From JBLIRR01 sp049472395 (GTDB lineage: Bacteria > SZUA-182 > DTGQ01 > JBLIRR01): a DNA stretch of 64,000 bases. Below, one piece after another: positions 43,884-52,636 of this stretch. Position numbers and translations under genes: made by a program. The notes under the pieces are model-generated. The model did no database searches. It was not told the origin of the DNA and saw nothing but the letters and a program-made list of their open reading frames with translations. The stretch covers positions 124,001 to 188,000 of the forward strand of contig JBLIRR010000004.1 of NCBI GenBank assembly GCA_049472395.1, in the 5' to 3' direction. Each line of letters opens with the position of its first letter. The first letter of the stretch is position 1.

Positions 43884-45257
43884 ATGTATCGATTTGCATT
43901 AGACTATCTTAAAGAATGGAAAAACCGGTTATCCAGAAAGCCGCTTGTGATCCGTGGAGCACGTCAGGTTGGAAAAACATATTTAATAAGAGAGTTTGCC
44001 AAGGAATTTGATACCTATATTGAAATTAATTTGGAAACTGATCAGACTATTATTCCATATTTTGAAAAAGATGATCCAATCCAGGCATTAAGGCTGCTTG
44101 AACTTCATTACAATAAAAAAATTATAAAAGAGAGCACCCTTCTCTTCCTTGATGAAATACAGGCTGCTCCTAAAATTTTTGCCAAATTACGCTATTTCTA
44201 TGAAAAGGTACCGGAGCTTTATATTGTAGCCGCATGTTCTCTCCTTGAATTTGTGATTGAAGAGCACTACTTTTCCATGCCCGTTGGCAGAATTGAGTAT
44301 ATGCACCTGGGGCCTATGTCCTTTCAGGAATTCCTGATCGCCAATGAAAATGCCAAAGTGGCAAAGTTTCTATCTCATTACTCTGTTGAAGATGATTTTC
44401 CCATCCCTCTTCATACAAAGCTTTTGGAACTTTTTAAAATATACCTCACAATTGGTGGCATGCCGGAAAGTATAAACTCATATACTCTCCAGAAATCATA
44501 TCAAGAGTGTGACCGCATTAAAGCGAATATTCTCACTACCTATATTGATGATTTTGGAAAATATGGCAGGAGAGTTAATTACCAGCGTACTCTTCTTGTC
44601 TTTAAAGCAATTCCAGGTAGTGTGGGAAAGAAATTTAAGTATGTACACATTTCTCGTGAGCAACGAGCTAAAGATCTTGCAACCTCTTTACACATGCTTT
44701 CTTTAGCGCGAATTTGTTATAAGGTGCATCACAGCTCATGCCAGGGAATTCCTTTAGGAGCTTTGACAGATATGAAAATCTTTAAATTACTCTTCCTTGA
44801 TGTAGGTTTACTACTGAGTGCATGTGGTCTATCAATGTTACATGTGGAGAAGGCAGACAATCTGTTGCTGGTAAATGCAGGGAGTATATGTGAGCAATTT
44901 ATCGGGCAACACCTTCTCTATAGACAGGAATATTATCGGGAACCTGAGCTGCACTATTGGATACGTGAAAAATCAGGCTCCAATGCAGAAATAGATTATG
45001 TGGTTGCAAGTGGGGAACATATCGTTCCCATTGAAGTCAAAGCTGGGAAAGCCGGCAGTCTAAAATCCCTCCATATGTTTGTCAGCAGTCGTAGATTACC
45101 ACTGGCGGTCCGGACCAATACCGATATCCCTTCTCTGGTGAGAAGCAAAGGCAAGATGCCTACAGGAACCGCATATGACTACCATTTATTGTCAATTCCA
45201 TGCTATATGATTGAGCATGTGGATCGCCTTGTGAATGAAGCATATTCTTCTTTTTAA
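43884..45257 (+). CDS. AAA ATPase with DUF4143 domain
   Basis: 457 residues. Residues 1-170 form the AAA_14-type ATPase: Walker A GARQVGKT (25-32) and Walker B TLLFLDEIQ. The sensor segment reads AACSLLEF where most relatives have GSLL. Residues 200-457 are the DUF4143 region, ending with a restriction-nuclease-like core: SNAEIDYVV and VPIEVKAG (Glu/Asp plus E-x-K). This large family is common in archaea and anaerobic bacteria, often as stand-alone genes, with no settled function. Isolated by long AT-rich spacers on both sides. A broken relative lies at 60459-60898. Confidence 0.9.
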   Translation: MYRFALDYLKEWKNRLSRKPLVIRGARQVGKTYLIREFAKEFDTYIEINLETDQTIIPYFEKDDPIQALRLLELHYNKKIIKESTLLFLDEIQAAPKIFAKLRYFYEKVPELYIVAACSLLEFVIEEHYFSMPVGRIEYMHLGPMSFQEFLIANENAKVAKFLSHYSVEDDFPIPLHTKLLELFKIYLTIGGMPESINSYTLQKSYQECDRIKANILTTYIDDFGKYGRRVNYQRTLLVFKAIPGSVGKKFKYVHISREQRAKDLATSLHMLSLARICYKVHHSSCQGIPLGALTDMKIFKLLFLDVGLLLSACGLSMLHVEKADNLLLVNAGSICEQFIGQHLLYRQEYYREPELHYWIREKSGSNAEIDYVVASGEHIVPIEVKAGKAGSLKSLHMFVSSRRLPLAVRTNTDIPSLVRSKGKMPTGTAYDYHLLSIPCYMIEHVDRLVNEAYSSF

Positions 45258-45299
45258 TTCAAGGATTCTGTTCCAATCCCTATGAAAGTTCCCAGCGTC

Positions 45300-45332
45300 T
45301 CAGATTTTTGAAAGCGAGTCTCAGAAATCTGA
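45300..45332 (+). terminator. possible terminator hairpin after the AAA/DUF4143 gene
   Basis: TCAGATTTTTGA (45300-45311) and TCAGAAATCTGA (45321-45332) pair in 11 of 12 positions across a 9-nt loop, followed by TATTTATT. The T-run is weak, so efficiency is doubtful. Confidence 0.4.
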
Positions 45333-45409
45333 TATTTATTAGAGAAAATTCATAAGAAAAAAATCTATAATTTTATATTACTATTTGATTTTAAACACTT
45401 TTATTGTGT

Positions 45410-45424
45410 TGGCATGAAAATTGT
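45410..45424 (+). promoter_or_regulatory. sigma54-like promoter
   Basis: TGGCATGAAAATTGT matches the -24/-12 consensus TGGCAC-N5-TTGC at all but two positions (T for C in the first box, T for the final C). It lies about 325 bp before the chagasin-domain gene, and an NtrC-type regulator is encoded at 49061-50437 in the same run, which makes sigma54 control plausible. Confidence 0.45.
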
Positions 45425-45496
45425 TTATATTTAATAACAATCAACATTTTTTATGTAAGAGAGATGATTATTTCATCAAATGAAAGGGGGGACTTT

Positions 45497-45605
45497 ATGG
45501 AAAGCAGTAATACAATGGAGAAATAACACACTCTTTTGGAACATGTAATAAACAATCACGCCCCGATCTTTTCTCAATAAAGGCCGGGAGTAAAAAGGAG
45601 GTGAT
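45497..45605 (+). promoter_or_regulatory. structured leader with mini-ORF, hairpin and startless Shine-Dalgarno
   Basis: A 9-codon frame MESSNTMEK (45497-45526) follows a GGGGGGA ribosome-like site. CCCGATCTTT (45562-45571) pairs with AAAGGCCGGG (45579-45588) with one mismatch and one G-U pair. AAGGAGGTGAT (45595-45605), a perfect match to the 16S rRNA 3' end, follows after 6 nt, yet no ATG, GTG or TTG lies at usable spacing. It may be a ribosome-binding control element or a relic. Confidence 0.4.
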
Positions 45606-45750
45606 AGAGAGCACTACACTACATATAGCTTCAATAGTAATTACATAAGGTAGAAAAAAAATAATAGCATAAATTAATTAATTGAAATACTAATTAAAAT
45701 AACAATCATATGAGTGAACAAATAAGGAAAAAGAATAAGAGGAATACATT

Positions 45751-47388
45751 ATGAAACGAAAGGTTAATGTCAGAAAGTTTTTTATTGTGGTTTTTTCAAT
45801 GGTTTTTGTGTGTGCTTTTTTAAGCAGGCCAACGAGTGCCCAACGAGAACCCATTATTCGTGAGGCAGAAGCAATGATAACGCATAATGCTGAGGCAGGT
45901 GAACGGGGATTGGTCGCAATACCTACCCTATATACGACAGTAGAAGAAATACATGTGGTGGCTGCGCCAGTAAAAGAGGAGCGTCCACTCACACCTCCGG
46001 ATACGACAGTGATTGGAATAGACTCGAAGGTAATCGGCACAGAACAAGATACACCTGTGATCATACCACGACCCACCGTAACCCTGCCGCCGATTGAACC
46101 ATATAATTCTGCAGTGATCGGAGGGGAGCCTTTAGTGATAGCTCCAAATCCCTTTGTCGCCTCTACCACTACTGCTTCCCCGTGGAATCTTGCGGGGCAT
46201 ACTCAGTATGATCCGTCAATTGCATTTAGTACGAGTATCAGTACGAATGATTTCTTTAAATTCAGTAATTTTAATAACTATAATTTTAATCGTGGCGTCA
46301 GCGTGAGCACACCTTTTAATTTTAATTTTTCTGCGTGGCACGCACCTTCCTTTAGTTTTGGTAATTTTTCAACAGGATTTCAGGGATTCTTCCCGAATAA
46401 TTCATACAACTTTTTTAATACCTTCCAGAATTTAACTCCCTTTACACCCATAAATAATCAAAATCCTGTTGTACAAGAGCCGGCGACGATTTCTCAAGGA
46501 ACACTTGATCCTCAAGCTGGTGATGATAATTTAACACGAGGTGCTGCCTATGTCACACACACTGATGTTCTTTTTCTCGAAAGCTATCCAGTACAAGTAA
46601 AATTAAACGTCACAGGTCAGCTTCCAACCCCATGTCACGAACTGCGAGCGATAGTATATGAACCAGATCGTCAAAACCGGATTCACATTGAGCTTTACTC
46701 GCTTGTAAATCCTGGCATTTTTTGTATTCAAGTAATGGAATCTTTTAACGTGACATTATCAGTGGGAAATTATACGGACGGGGCATATACAATCTGGATA
46801 AATGGAGAGAATGTCAATGATTTTGATCTTGACAATCCGTATCCTAATCCTGTCACTGCTCCCCAAATAAATGAAGCTGATTGGGAATTGAATGAAAATA
46901 ATAATGGAGAGTCTATTGTCCTTTCAGAAGGTGAAACCTTTAGCATTCTTCTCCAATCGAATATAACAACAGGTTTTCAGTGGGTGCTCAATGAGAGCAA
47001 ACTTGAGGGTGACGTGATCACTCAGGTAAGTTCTGACTATTTCACAGAGCCATTCAATCCAGATGAGCCCCTCGTAGGAGCCGGCGGTTATGAGCAATTT
47101 GTTTTTCAAGCCACAGGTGAGGGGACTGTAATTATTGAACTTAATTATATGCGCCCCTGGAATCAGGTTATTGAGGATACTTTTTTGGTTGAAGTCAGTG
47201 TTGAGCCTTCAACAGTACTAGGGGGAGGCTACGTAGGATTAGCGAATCCTGCGTCTGTGTATTGTGAAGAAAGCGGTGGTACTCTTGAGTTCAGAACAAA
47301 TGATCTTGGTACTTATGGAGTGTGCATTTTTAACGACGGGACTGAATGTGAAGAATGGGCCTTTTTCAGAGGCGAGTGTGGTCAATAA
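45751..47388 (+). CDS. secreted protein with chagasin-like inhibitor domain and DUF333
   Basis: 545 residues. A signal peptide (about 1-30, ending TSAQ) precedes a Pro/Thr-rich stretch and a striking Phe/Asn/Ser-rich low-complexity segment (about 155-230). A beta domain follows (about 255-360; VLFLESYPVQVKLNVTG). Residues 375-485 match the protease-inhibitor I42 (chagasin) fold: SNITTGFQW, VGAGGYEQFVFQ and YMRPWNQ correspond to the three inhibitory loops. The C-terminus (about 490-545) is a DUF333 domain: GLANPASVYCEESGGTLE and GTECEEWAFFRGEC. The likely role is inhibition of papain-type cysteine proteases outside the cell; that activity is inferred from the loops. Confidence 0.87.
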   Translation: MKRKVNVRKFFIVVFSMVFVCAFLSRPTSAQREPIIREAEAMITHNAEAGERGLVAIPTLYTTVEEIHVVAAPVKEERPLTPPDTTVIGIDSKVIGTEQDTPVIIPRPTVTLPPIEPYNSAVIGGEPLVIAPNPFVASTTTASPWNLAGHTQYDPSIAFSTSISTNDFFKFSNFNNYNFNRGVSVSTPFNFNFSAWHAPSFSFGNFSTGFQGFFPNNSYNFFNTFQNLTPFTPINNQNPVVQEPATISQGTLDPQAGDDNLTRGAAYVTHTDVLFLESYPVQVKLNVTGQLPTPCHELRAIVYEPDRQNRIHIELYSLVNPGIFCIQVMESFNVTLSVGNYTDGAYTIWINGENVNDFDLDNPYPNPVTAPQINEADWELNENNNGESIVLSEGETFSILLQSNITTGFQWVLNESKLEGDVITQVSSDYFTEPFNPDEPLVGAGGYEQFVFQATGEGTVIIELNYMRPWNQVIEDTFLVEVSVEPSTVLGGGYVGLANPASVYCEESGGTLEFRTNDLGTYGVCIFNDGTECEEWAFFRGECGQ

Positions 47389-47401
47389 AAATTATACTGC
47401 G

Positions 47402-47440
47402 TACCTTACCCGGGGATATCCCCGGGTAAGGTATTGTTTT
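47402..47440 (+). terminator. strong intrinsic terminator
   Basis: A perfect 32-bp palindrome (47402-47433), half-site TACCTTACCCGGGGAT, is followed by TTGTTTTAT. It lies 14 bp after the chagasin-domain gene stop and should end that transcript. Confidence 0.9.
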
Positions 47441-47488
47441 ATGAAAAATAATTTTTTAGTAGTGCCTGGATATCATTTTTGATATATT

Positions 47489-47497
47489 TGGTATAAT
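47489..47497 (+). promoter_or_regulatory. extended -10 promoter for the two-component genes
   Basis: TGGTATAAT is a perfect extended -10 element (TGnTATAAT). No convincing -35 box precedes it. It sits between the terminator and the histidine-kinase start at 47527. Confidence 0.5.
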
Positions 47498-47526
47498 AAA
47501 TATTTAAAAGGATTCGTGGTGAGAAA

Positions 47527-49044
47527 ATGTTTCAGTGGGCAATTTCCCATACACTTTATAAGAAGTGCGGGATAATTGCTTTTATTTTTTATATTCATAA
47601 CATAGTACTAATGCGTAGAATTGGTGATAAAATAACAATAACCTTTGGATTATTAATCTTCTCGGCTATTTTTGTGTGTGCATGGTATCTTTATAGTCAG
47701 ACGAGACATCATCTTGAGAAAGAATTGGGCCAACGATTGGTTGATATTGCACAGACTATTGCTCATCAGTTAAATGGAGAAATTATCAGACATCTTGTTC
47801 CCGGCAATGAGCGAGGTGTCACGTACCACAATTTAGTAAGACAGCTTAATCAGGTAAGGGAAAATACAGCAGTGAGTCGCATTTACATTTTTGACAAAAA
47901 TCATTGCAGTCTTGTCGATACACAAGCCTCGGTTCCCATTGGCACAGAGTATTTGAATCTTACCTTTGATCAATTGGAGATGGAATATGTGTGGCAGAAA
48001 AAGGGTGTCTCCTCAGTGTTATTCTTGGGCGAGGATGGGAGATACTATAAATCAGGATATGCTCCTATCGTTGTGGGAGGAGAGGTAGTGGCAGCCTTGG
48101 GAGTCGATGCAAGTGCCGCTTTTCTCCATATCATGAGGAGATTCCGGCGAAGTGTTGTATCCTTTGGTATAGTCTGTATTTTAATGAGCGTTGTTATTGG
48201 TTTTATACTGTCCAAGACAATTACTAATCCTATTCATCAACTGGTTGCTTCAATTGAAAAGATCAGTCAAGGAAATCTCAATGCGAAAATTACAGTTAAC
48301 TCCAATGATGAGATTGGTTTTTTAGGGAGAACAATGGAGCAGATGCGCAGCAATATTATACAAAGGGATGCACAAATGAAGCTTATGCTAGCAAATGTGG
48401 CCCATGAAATCAGAAATCCGCTCAGCGGGATTGAATTATTCGCCGGTATTCTTTCGGAAGAATTAGGGCATAGCGCGGATGCCCACTCTGCGCGCCAGCA
48501 TTTGGATAAGATTATCAGAGAGGTGCGCAAACTGAACCAAATTATTACAGAGTTTCTTGATTTTGCCAGATCAAAAAAACCTCAGAAACAAGAGGTCTCT
48601 TTGGAAGAATTGATACAATCTGCCTATTTCATGCTTGCCCTGGAATTTGAAGAAGCAAGGATTAGCTTTACGTCGCAGGTTGAGCCTTTGCTTAAAATTC
48701 AGGTTGATCCGGAACAATTCAAGCGCGTATTTATCAATCTGTTTAAAAATTCTCTTCAAGCCCTGCGCAGTGGCAAAACAGAGGACGCACGGGTGAGTGT
48801 TCGATCAAGGTATGAGGAGAGCATGGTCGAAATAATAGTAGAGGATAATGGCCCTGGTATTTCTCAAGAGGCATTACAAAAACTTTTTGAACCCTTTTAT
48901 ACAACAAAGGAAAAGGGTGCTGGATTGGGCTTAGCCATTGTCCGGAAAATCATTGCCGACCATGGAGAAAGGATTGAGGTGCTGAGTGTGCAAGGTCAGT
49001 TTACAAGGGTTATTATACAGCTTTTACACCCAATAAAAGCGTGA
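47527..49044 (+). CDS. membrane sensor histidine kinase
   Basis: 505 residues. Membrane helices at about 35-55 and 208-228 flank a periplasmic sensor region of about 150 residues with a Cache/PAS-like feel (YIFDKNHCSLVDTQ, GRYYKSGYAPIVVGGEVVAALGVD). A HAMP domain (229-282), HisKA with VAHEIRNPLS (His293) and HATPase (NSLQAL, DNGPGIS, FYTTKEKGAGLGLAI) follow. ATG 47527 has GGTGAG upstream; ATG 47611 is an alternative that starts just before the first helix. The response regulator begins 16 bp later and is the expected partner. Confidence 0.92.
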   Translation: MFQWAISHTLYKKCGIIAFIFYIHNIVLMRRIGDKITITFGLLIFSAIFVCAWYLYSQTRHHLEKELGQRLVDIAQTIAHQLNGEIIRHLVPGNERGVTYHNLVRQLNQVRENTAVSRIYIFDKNHCSLVDTQASVPIGTEYLNLTFDQLEMEYVWQKKGVSSVLFLGEDGRYYKSGYAPIVVGGEVVAALGVDASAAFLHIMRRFRRSVVSFGIVCILMSVVIGFILSKTITNPIHQLVASIEKISQGNLNAKITVNSNDEIGFLGRTMEQMRSNIIQRDAQMKLMLANVAHEIRNPLSGIELFAGILSEELGHSADAHSARQHLDKIIREVRKLNQIITEFLDFARSKKPQKQEVSLEELIQSAYFMLALEFEEARISFTSQVEPLLKIQVDPEQFKRVFINLFKNSLQALRSGKTEDARVSVRSRYEESMVEIIVEDNGPGISQEALQKLFEPFYTTKEKGAGLGLAIVRKIIADHGERIEVLSVQGQFTRVIIQLLHPIKA

Positions 49045-49060
49045 GGTGAGGAGGAGTTAA

Positions 49061-50437
49061 ATGAGCAGAATCCTTGTCATTGAGGATGATAATACTATTC
49101 GGGAAGGAATATCCTATAGTCTCTCAAAGGAGGGACATGAGGTTGATTCCGCCAGTGATGGCGAAGAGGGATTTTCCCTTAGCAAAGTGAAGAGTTATGA
49201 CCTTGTTATTACTGATTATCGAATGAAATCCATGAATGGTATTGAGGTGCTTGAAAAAATAAAGCAGATGAGCCCTGATACAGACGTGGTATTAATAACA
49301 GCGTACGGGACCATGGAACTTGCAGTGGAGGCCATGAACAAGGGAGCCTCGGATTGTGTGAGTAAACCCCTTTCCCTTGAGGAATTCCGTGCAAGGATTA
49401 GAAAAGTACTGCAAAATAGGGAAGTTAGGATTGAGAACCGGCGTCTGGGCGAGGAAAATCTGTATTTACGAAATCAAGTTGCCGCTCACTATAACTTTGG
49501 AGAAATGGTAGGCCAGTCGAGGGCAATACAGATGATCTATCAGCAAATCCAGAAGATTGCGCCCACGGAATCTTCCGTGTTGATCACGGGGGAAAGTGGG
49601 ACGGGTAAAGAATTGGTAGCACATTCTATCCATGCTATGAGTCCTCGTAAAAACAATCCTTTTATTAAAGTGAACTGTAGCGCTCTGACGGAAACATTGT
49701 TGGAAAGCGAGCTTTTTGGCCATGAAAAGGGGGCGTTTACGAGTGCAATAAGGCAAAAACGCGGGAAATTCGAATTAGCAGATAAAGGCACCATCTTTCT
49801 TGATGAAATCGGTGATATGTCTGAGAATCTTCAGGCCAAACTTCTTCGAGTCCTCCAGGAAAAAGAGATTGATAGAGTCGGTGGTGAGCATACAATAAGG
49901 ATTGATGTGAGAATCATTGCAGCAACCAACCGCAATTTATTTAAATTAGCTCAAAAAGGTCAATTTAGGGAGGATTTATACTATAGGTTGAATGTCATTC
50001 CCCTTGAGCTTCCACCACTTCGGCGTCGAAAAGAGGATATTCCTCTTTTGATCGAGCATTTTCTGAGAAAGAAAGGAGCTGAAATGAAAAAGCCTGTGAC
50101 ACACATAAGTCATCAGGCTTTGGAGGCACTAGAGCAGTATGATTGGCCGGGCAATATCCGGGAACTTGAGAATTTAATAGAACGCGCATTGGTGCTTTGT
50201 GATGGGGACAGAATCTTACTGGAAGATTTTCCTGTGTTACTGGCAAGAGGTGAACACAATATCTTGAATCTGCCAAAAGAAGATTTACCACTTCATATGG
50301 TGCTGGAAAACCTTGAGCTTCAGTTGATAAAGCGCGCAATGGAAAGAGCGGGTGGGGTCAAAACAAAGGCGGCAGAAATCCTCGGATTGAAAACCAGTGC
50401 TTTGTATTATAAATTGGAAAAATATAATATGATATAA
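49061..50437 (+). CDS. NtrC-family sigma54-dependent response regulator
   Basis: 458 residues in the usual three parts: a receiver domain (phospho-acceptor Asp52 in LVITDYRM, Lys102), an AAA+ domain (Walker A GESGTGKE 177-184, Walker B IFLDEIGD) and a Fis-type helix-turn-helix (AERAGGVKTKAAEILGLKTSALYYKL). The sigma54-contacting loop reads GAFTSA (224-229) instead of GAFTGA. GAGGAG precedes the ATG. Phosphorylation by the kinase encoded upstream should trigger activation of a sigma54 promoter; a candidate site exists at 45410. Confidence 0.94.
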   Translation: MSRILVIEDDNTIREGISYSLSKEGHEVDSASDGEEGFSLSKVKSYDLVITDYRMKSMNGIEVLEKIKQMSPDTDVVLITAYGTMELAVEAMNKGASDCVSKPLSLEEFRARIRKVLQNREVRIENRRLGEENLYLRNQVAAHYNFGEMVGQSRAIQMIYQQIQKIAPTESSVLITGESGTGKELVAHSIHAMSPRKNNPFIKVNCSALTETLLESELFGHEKGAFTSAIRQKRGKFELADKGTIFLDEIGDMSENLQAKLLRVLQEKEIDRVGGEHTIRIDVRIIAATNRNLFKLAQKGQFREDLYYRLNVIPLELPPLRRRKEDIPLLIEHFLRKKGAEMKKPVTHISHQALEALEQYDWPGNIRELENLIERALVLCDGDRILLEDFPVLLARGEHNILNLPKEDLPLHMVLENLELQLIKRAMERAGGVKTKAAEILGLKTSALYYKLEKYNMI

Positions 50438-50462
50438 TAGAAATGTAATAAGGAATGGTACA

Positions 50463-51536
50463 ATGTATCCATTAATGAGAAAGACAATAGAATGGTTCTT
50501 TTTCCTGTTCATGCTCGTGAGTATATGGAGTGGATATGTGAGTGCGTCACCTCATAAGAGGGCAGCAGCAGAGCTTTCCTCATGGGATGCGGAAATCTCT
50601 GAGCTTACCCGAGCATTAAAAGAGGGACAATCGGAAAAGAATACATTCTTAAAAAAACGTGATACACTATCAAAGAAGATTCTCAGGGAGAAGCGAAAAT
50701 CCGAAGGCATGAGCACGAGAAAATTGGATTCATTGCTTAGGGAATCTCAACACGTTGTGGTGAGTCTGGAAACACTATCAGCGCAGATTAAGGAATATGA
50801 GAATCAGCTTCGACAGAAATACTCGGCAGCAATCACAGCCCTGGTGAGCCGGCTTGAAAAGGAGCATGAGGAGAGAACAAAGAAAATGCTGGTAAAACAA
50901 CTCATTAAATATATCGGGGCATATGAGGAGCTGATGGAGCCAATATCAGTGGACATACCCGAGATAGATTTGGAAATCCACGAATATGATACGCAGAGAC
51001 AGATCAGCGAAAAAGCGGATTTTCTTTCAGATCAGACAGCCCTCTTAAAAGCCAAAATGTTCCAGATAGATACCCATGTCACAAAATTGGAAAAAGAAAG
51101 AGTACTCCGGAGTAAAGTAAAAAAATTTGCGGATGAAATCGATTTCTTTGACGACACACTCTTTGTCGAAGAAAAAAGAGTTGTACAACAACCGGATGTT
51201 TACGGTACCGATACGGGTGCCACTACGAGTACTACTACGGGTACTAATACGACTGACACTATGGGTACCACTTCAGCTGAAGATACTCTTAGTGCTGTGG
51301 AAAATGCCCCTCTGACGAGTGTCCGTGGGACATTATTATCTTCATTCATGATGCACAATGAAGTGTCGGGTATGTCCCCGTCAGATTTAATTCTATCCAC
51401 GGGGAGCATTGATGAGCAGATTGAATTGTTAAAGAAACAAAGAATTCAATTGGGTGAACGTATTCATCAGCTAGCTGAAACATTGCAGATTTTCCATAAA
51501 AGATCGGAGGAACTGAATTCATTGCAATCTCCGTAA
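50463..51536 (+). CDS. exported coiled-coil protein
   Basis: 357 residues, no named family. A signal peptide or anchor (about 1-29) is followed by long coiled coils (about 30-130 and 165-235, rich in Glu, Lys, Leu), a Thr/Gly/Asp-rich linker (about 238-275) encoded by imperfect short DNA repeats (ACTACGAGTACTACTACGGG type), and a final coiled coil (310-355). It starts 25 bp after the response regulator and directly abuts the beta-barrel gene, so kinase, regulator, coiled-coil and barrel probably form one unit. A periplasmic scaffold or envelope spacer is a reasonable guess. Confidence 0.72.
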   Translation: MYPLMRKTIEWFFFLFMLVSIWSGYVSASPHKRAAAELSSWDAEISELTRALKEGQSEKNTFLKKRDTLSKKILREKRKSEGMSTRKLDSLLRESQHVVVSLETLSAQIKEYENQLRQKYSAAITALVSRLEKEHEERTKKMLVKQLIKYIGAYEELMEPISVDIPEIDLEIHEYDTQRQISEKADFLSDQTALLKAKMFQIDTHVTKLEKERVLRSKVKKFADEIDFFDDTLFVEEKRVVQQPDVYGTDTGATTSTTTGTNTTDTMGTTSAEDTLSAVENAPLTSVRGTLLSSFMMHNEVSGMSPSDLILSTGSIDEQIELLKKQRIQLGERIHQLAETLQIFHKRSEELNSLQSP

Positions 51537-51560
51537 TTGAAACACAGAGAGCTATGGTCA

Positions 51561-52610
51561 GTGAATAAAAGCTTTGCAGTGTGTTTACTTCTACTGGGAG
51601 CAGTGATACATCCCTGTCTTGCCCGAGGAATCGAAGGGGGCAGGGTAATGGGCAAAACCTCTGTCGGATACGAAGAAAACGAATATGACGAAACTCTCCT
51701 ATTTCTCAATTTATATTTGGATTCACAACTACCCCTTCCCCGCTTTAAACGTCTAAGAGGTGCTTTCCGCCTGCAGAATGGAATAAGAATTATAGAGCAA
51801 GAAGAGAATAGTTTACTTAATCAAGCGGATCTTCACTGTGCGCTTCCCATTGTCCCACAACTATCCTCAGAGATTTTAAGTGAGCTTAAGCACAAAACAA
51901 TTCGAAAGGATTATGGCTATATATACTGGCATAGCGGCCTTTCAGTAAAATATCAGGGGAGAAATTTTTTAAGCAGCATTACCTATCTGTATCATGAAAA
52001 AGAGTATGGCGATCCGAATTATTCAGATTCAAAAAATAGCGAGATTCAATTTCTTATCAATCACTCATTTTCTTCACGGTTAACCGCCCATGTTATAGGA
52101 AAAGTGGAAAGCATAAGGTTTTCGGAAGATATAGAGATCATCCCGTCTGTAGCGACAGCTGATCCTAATACACGAATGGCAGATGGAGAAACAACACACA
52201 AGAAGCGTCATGATACGCTGTATGAATATTCCATTGGATTTCAATGGATTGATGCCTTTCTCATAAATGTGAGCTATGCCCTTCAGAAGAATGAATCAAA
52301 CAGTGACCTCTATTCCTACTCTGCACAGCAGCTGTCAATTCTTGCTGCCATACCGCTTTGGTGGGAGAGCACACTTCAGTTGTATGGACGCGTCCAATTG
52401 CGGGACCTGGAGACTGTTGATATTCAAGATTCCGATATGTTCGGTGAAGACAGTGATGACCAATTGCGTAATCTTTTGATTATAAGCCTCTCAAAGGATG
52501 TCTTGAAAAACTGTTCAGTGGAGCTTCGCTATTTATTATCGCGCGCTAACTTGTCATCGGAACATTATAAAAAGCAATCCTATTCATGCGGATTTACCTG
52601 GTCGTTTTAA
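51561..52610 (+). CDS. predicted outer-membrane beta-barrel protein
   Basis: About 349 residues. A signal peptide (VNKSFAVCLLLLGAVIHPCLA) begins at GTG 51561, preceded by GAGAG; the frame is open to TTG 51537, directly behind the previous stop, but no ribosome site fits that start. The mature part shows alternating hydrophobic strands with aromatic girdle residues (LYEYSIGFQWIDAFLINVSYAL, STLQLYGRVQLRDL) and ends SYSCGFTWSF with the terminal aromatic of outer-membrane proteins. Probably 10-14 strands. It completes the kinase-regulator-coiled-coil run. Confidence 0.75.
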   Translation: MNKSFAVCLLLLGAVIHPCLARGIEGGRVMGKTSVGYEENEYDETLLFLNLYLDSQLPLPRFKRLRGAFRLQNGIRIIEQEENSLLNQADLHCALPIVPQLSSEILSELKHKTIRKDYGYIYWHSGLSVKYQGRNFLSSITYLYHEKEYGDPNYSDSKNSEIQFLINHSFSSRLTAHVIGKVESIRFSEDIEIIPSVATADPNTRMADGETTHKKRHDTLYEYSIGFQWIDAFLINVSYALQKNESNSDLYSYSAQQLSILAAIPLWWESTLQLYGRVQLRDLETVDIQDSDMFGEDSDDQLRNLLIISLSKDVLKNCSVELRYLLSRANLSSEHYKKQSYSCGFTWSF

Positions 52611-52636
52611 ACTCTTTCGGACAATTACTTCATGGT

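Larger units (their letters stand above)
45258..45750. other. 493-bp intergenic leader region
   Basis: From left: a hairpin after the ATPase gene (45300-45332), a sigma54-like promoter (45410-45424), a 9-codon frame with a G-rich ribosome site (45497-45526), a hairpin (45562-45588) immediately followed by a full-length Shine-Dalgarno sequence (45595-45605) with no start codon behind it, and an AT-rich stretch up to the ribosome site AGAGGAA of the next gene. Confidence 0.55.

Noticed and set aside
43884..45257. Toxin-antitoxin or defence island around the AAA/DUF4143 and HEPN genes
   Set aside because: The two genes are 10 kb apart, without partner genes, nucleases or integrases; nothing supports an island.
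45710..45754. 14-codon frame MSEQIRKKNKRNTL overlapping the chagasin-gene start
   Set aside because: No ribosome site precedes it and the composition is that of AT-rich leader DNA; the overlap with the start is probably accidental.
51190..51290. CRISPR-like short repeats in the Thr-rich linker of the coiled-coil gene
   Set aside because: The repeats are imperfect, 6-15 bp, in frame and encode Thr/Gly; they are simple coding repeats.
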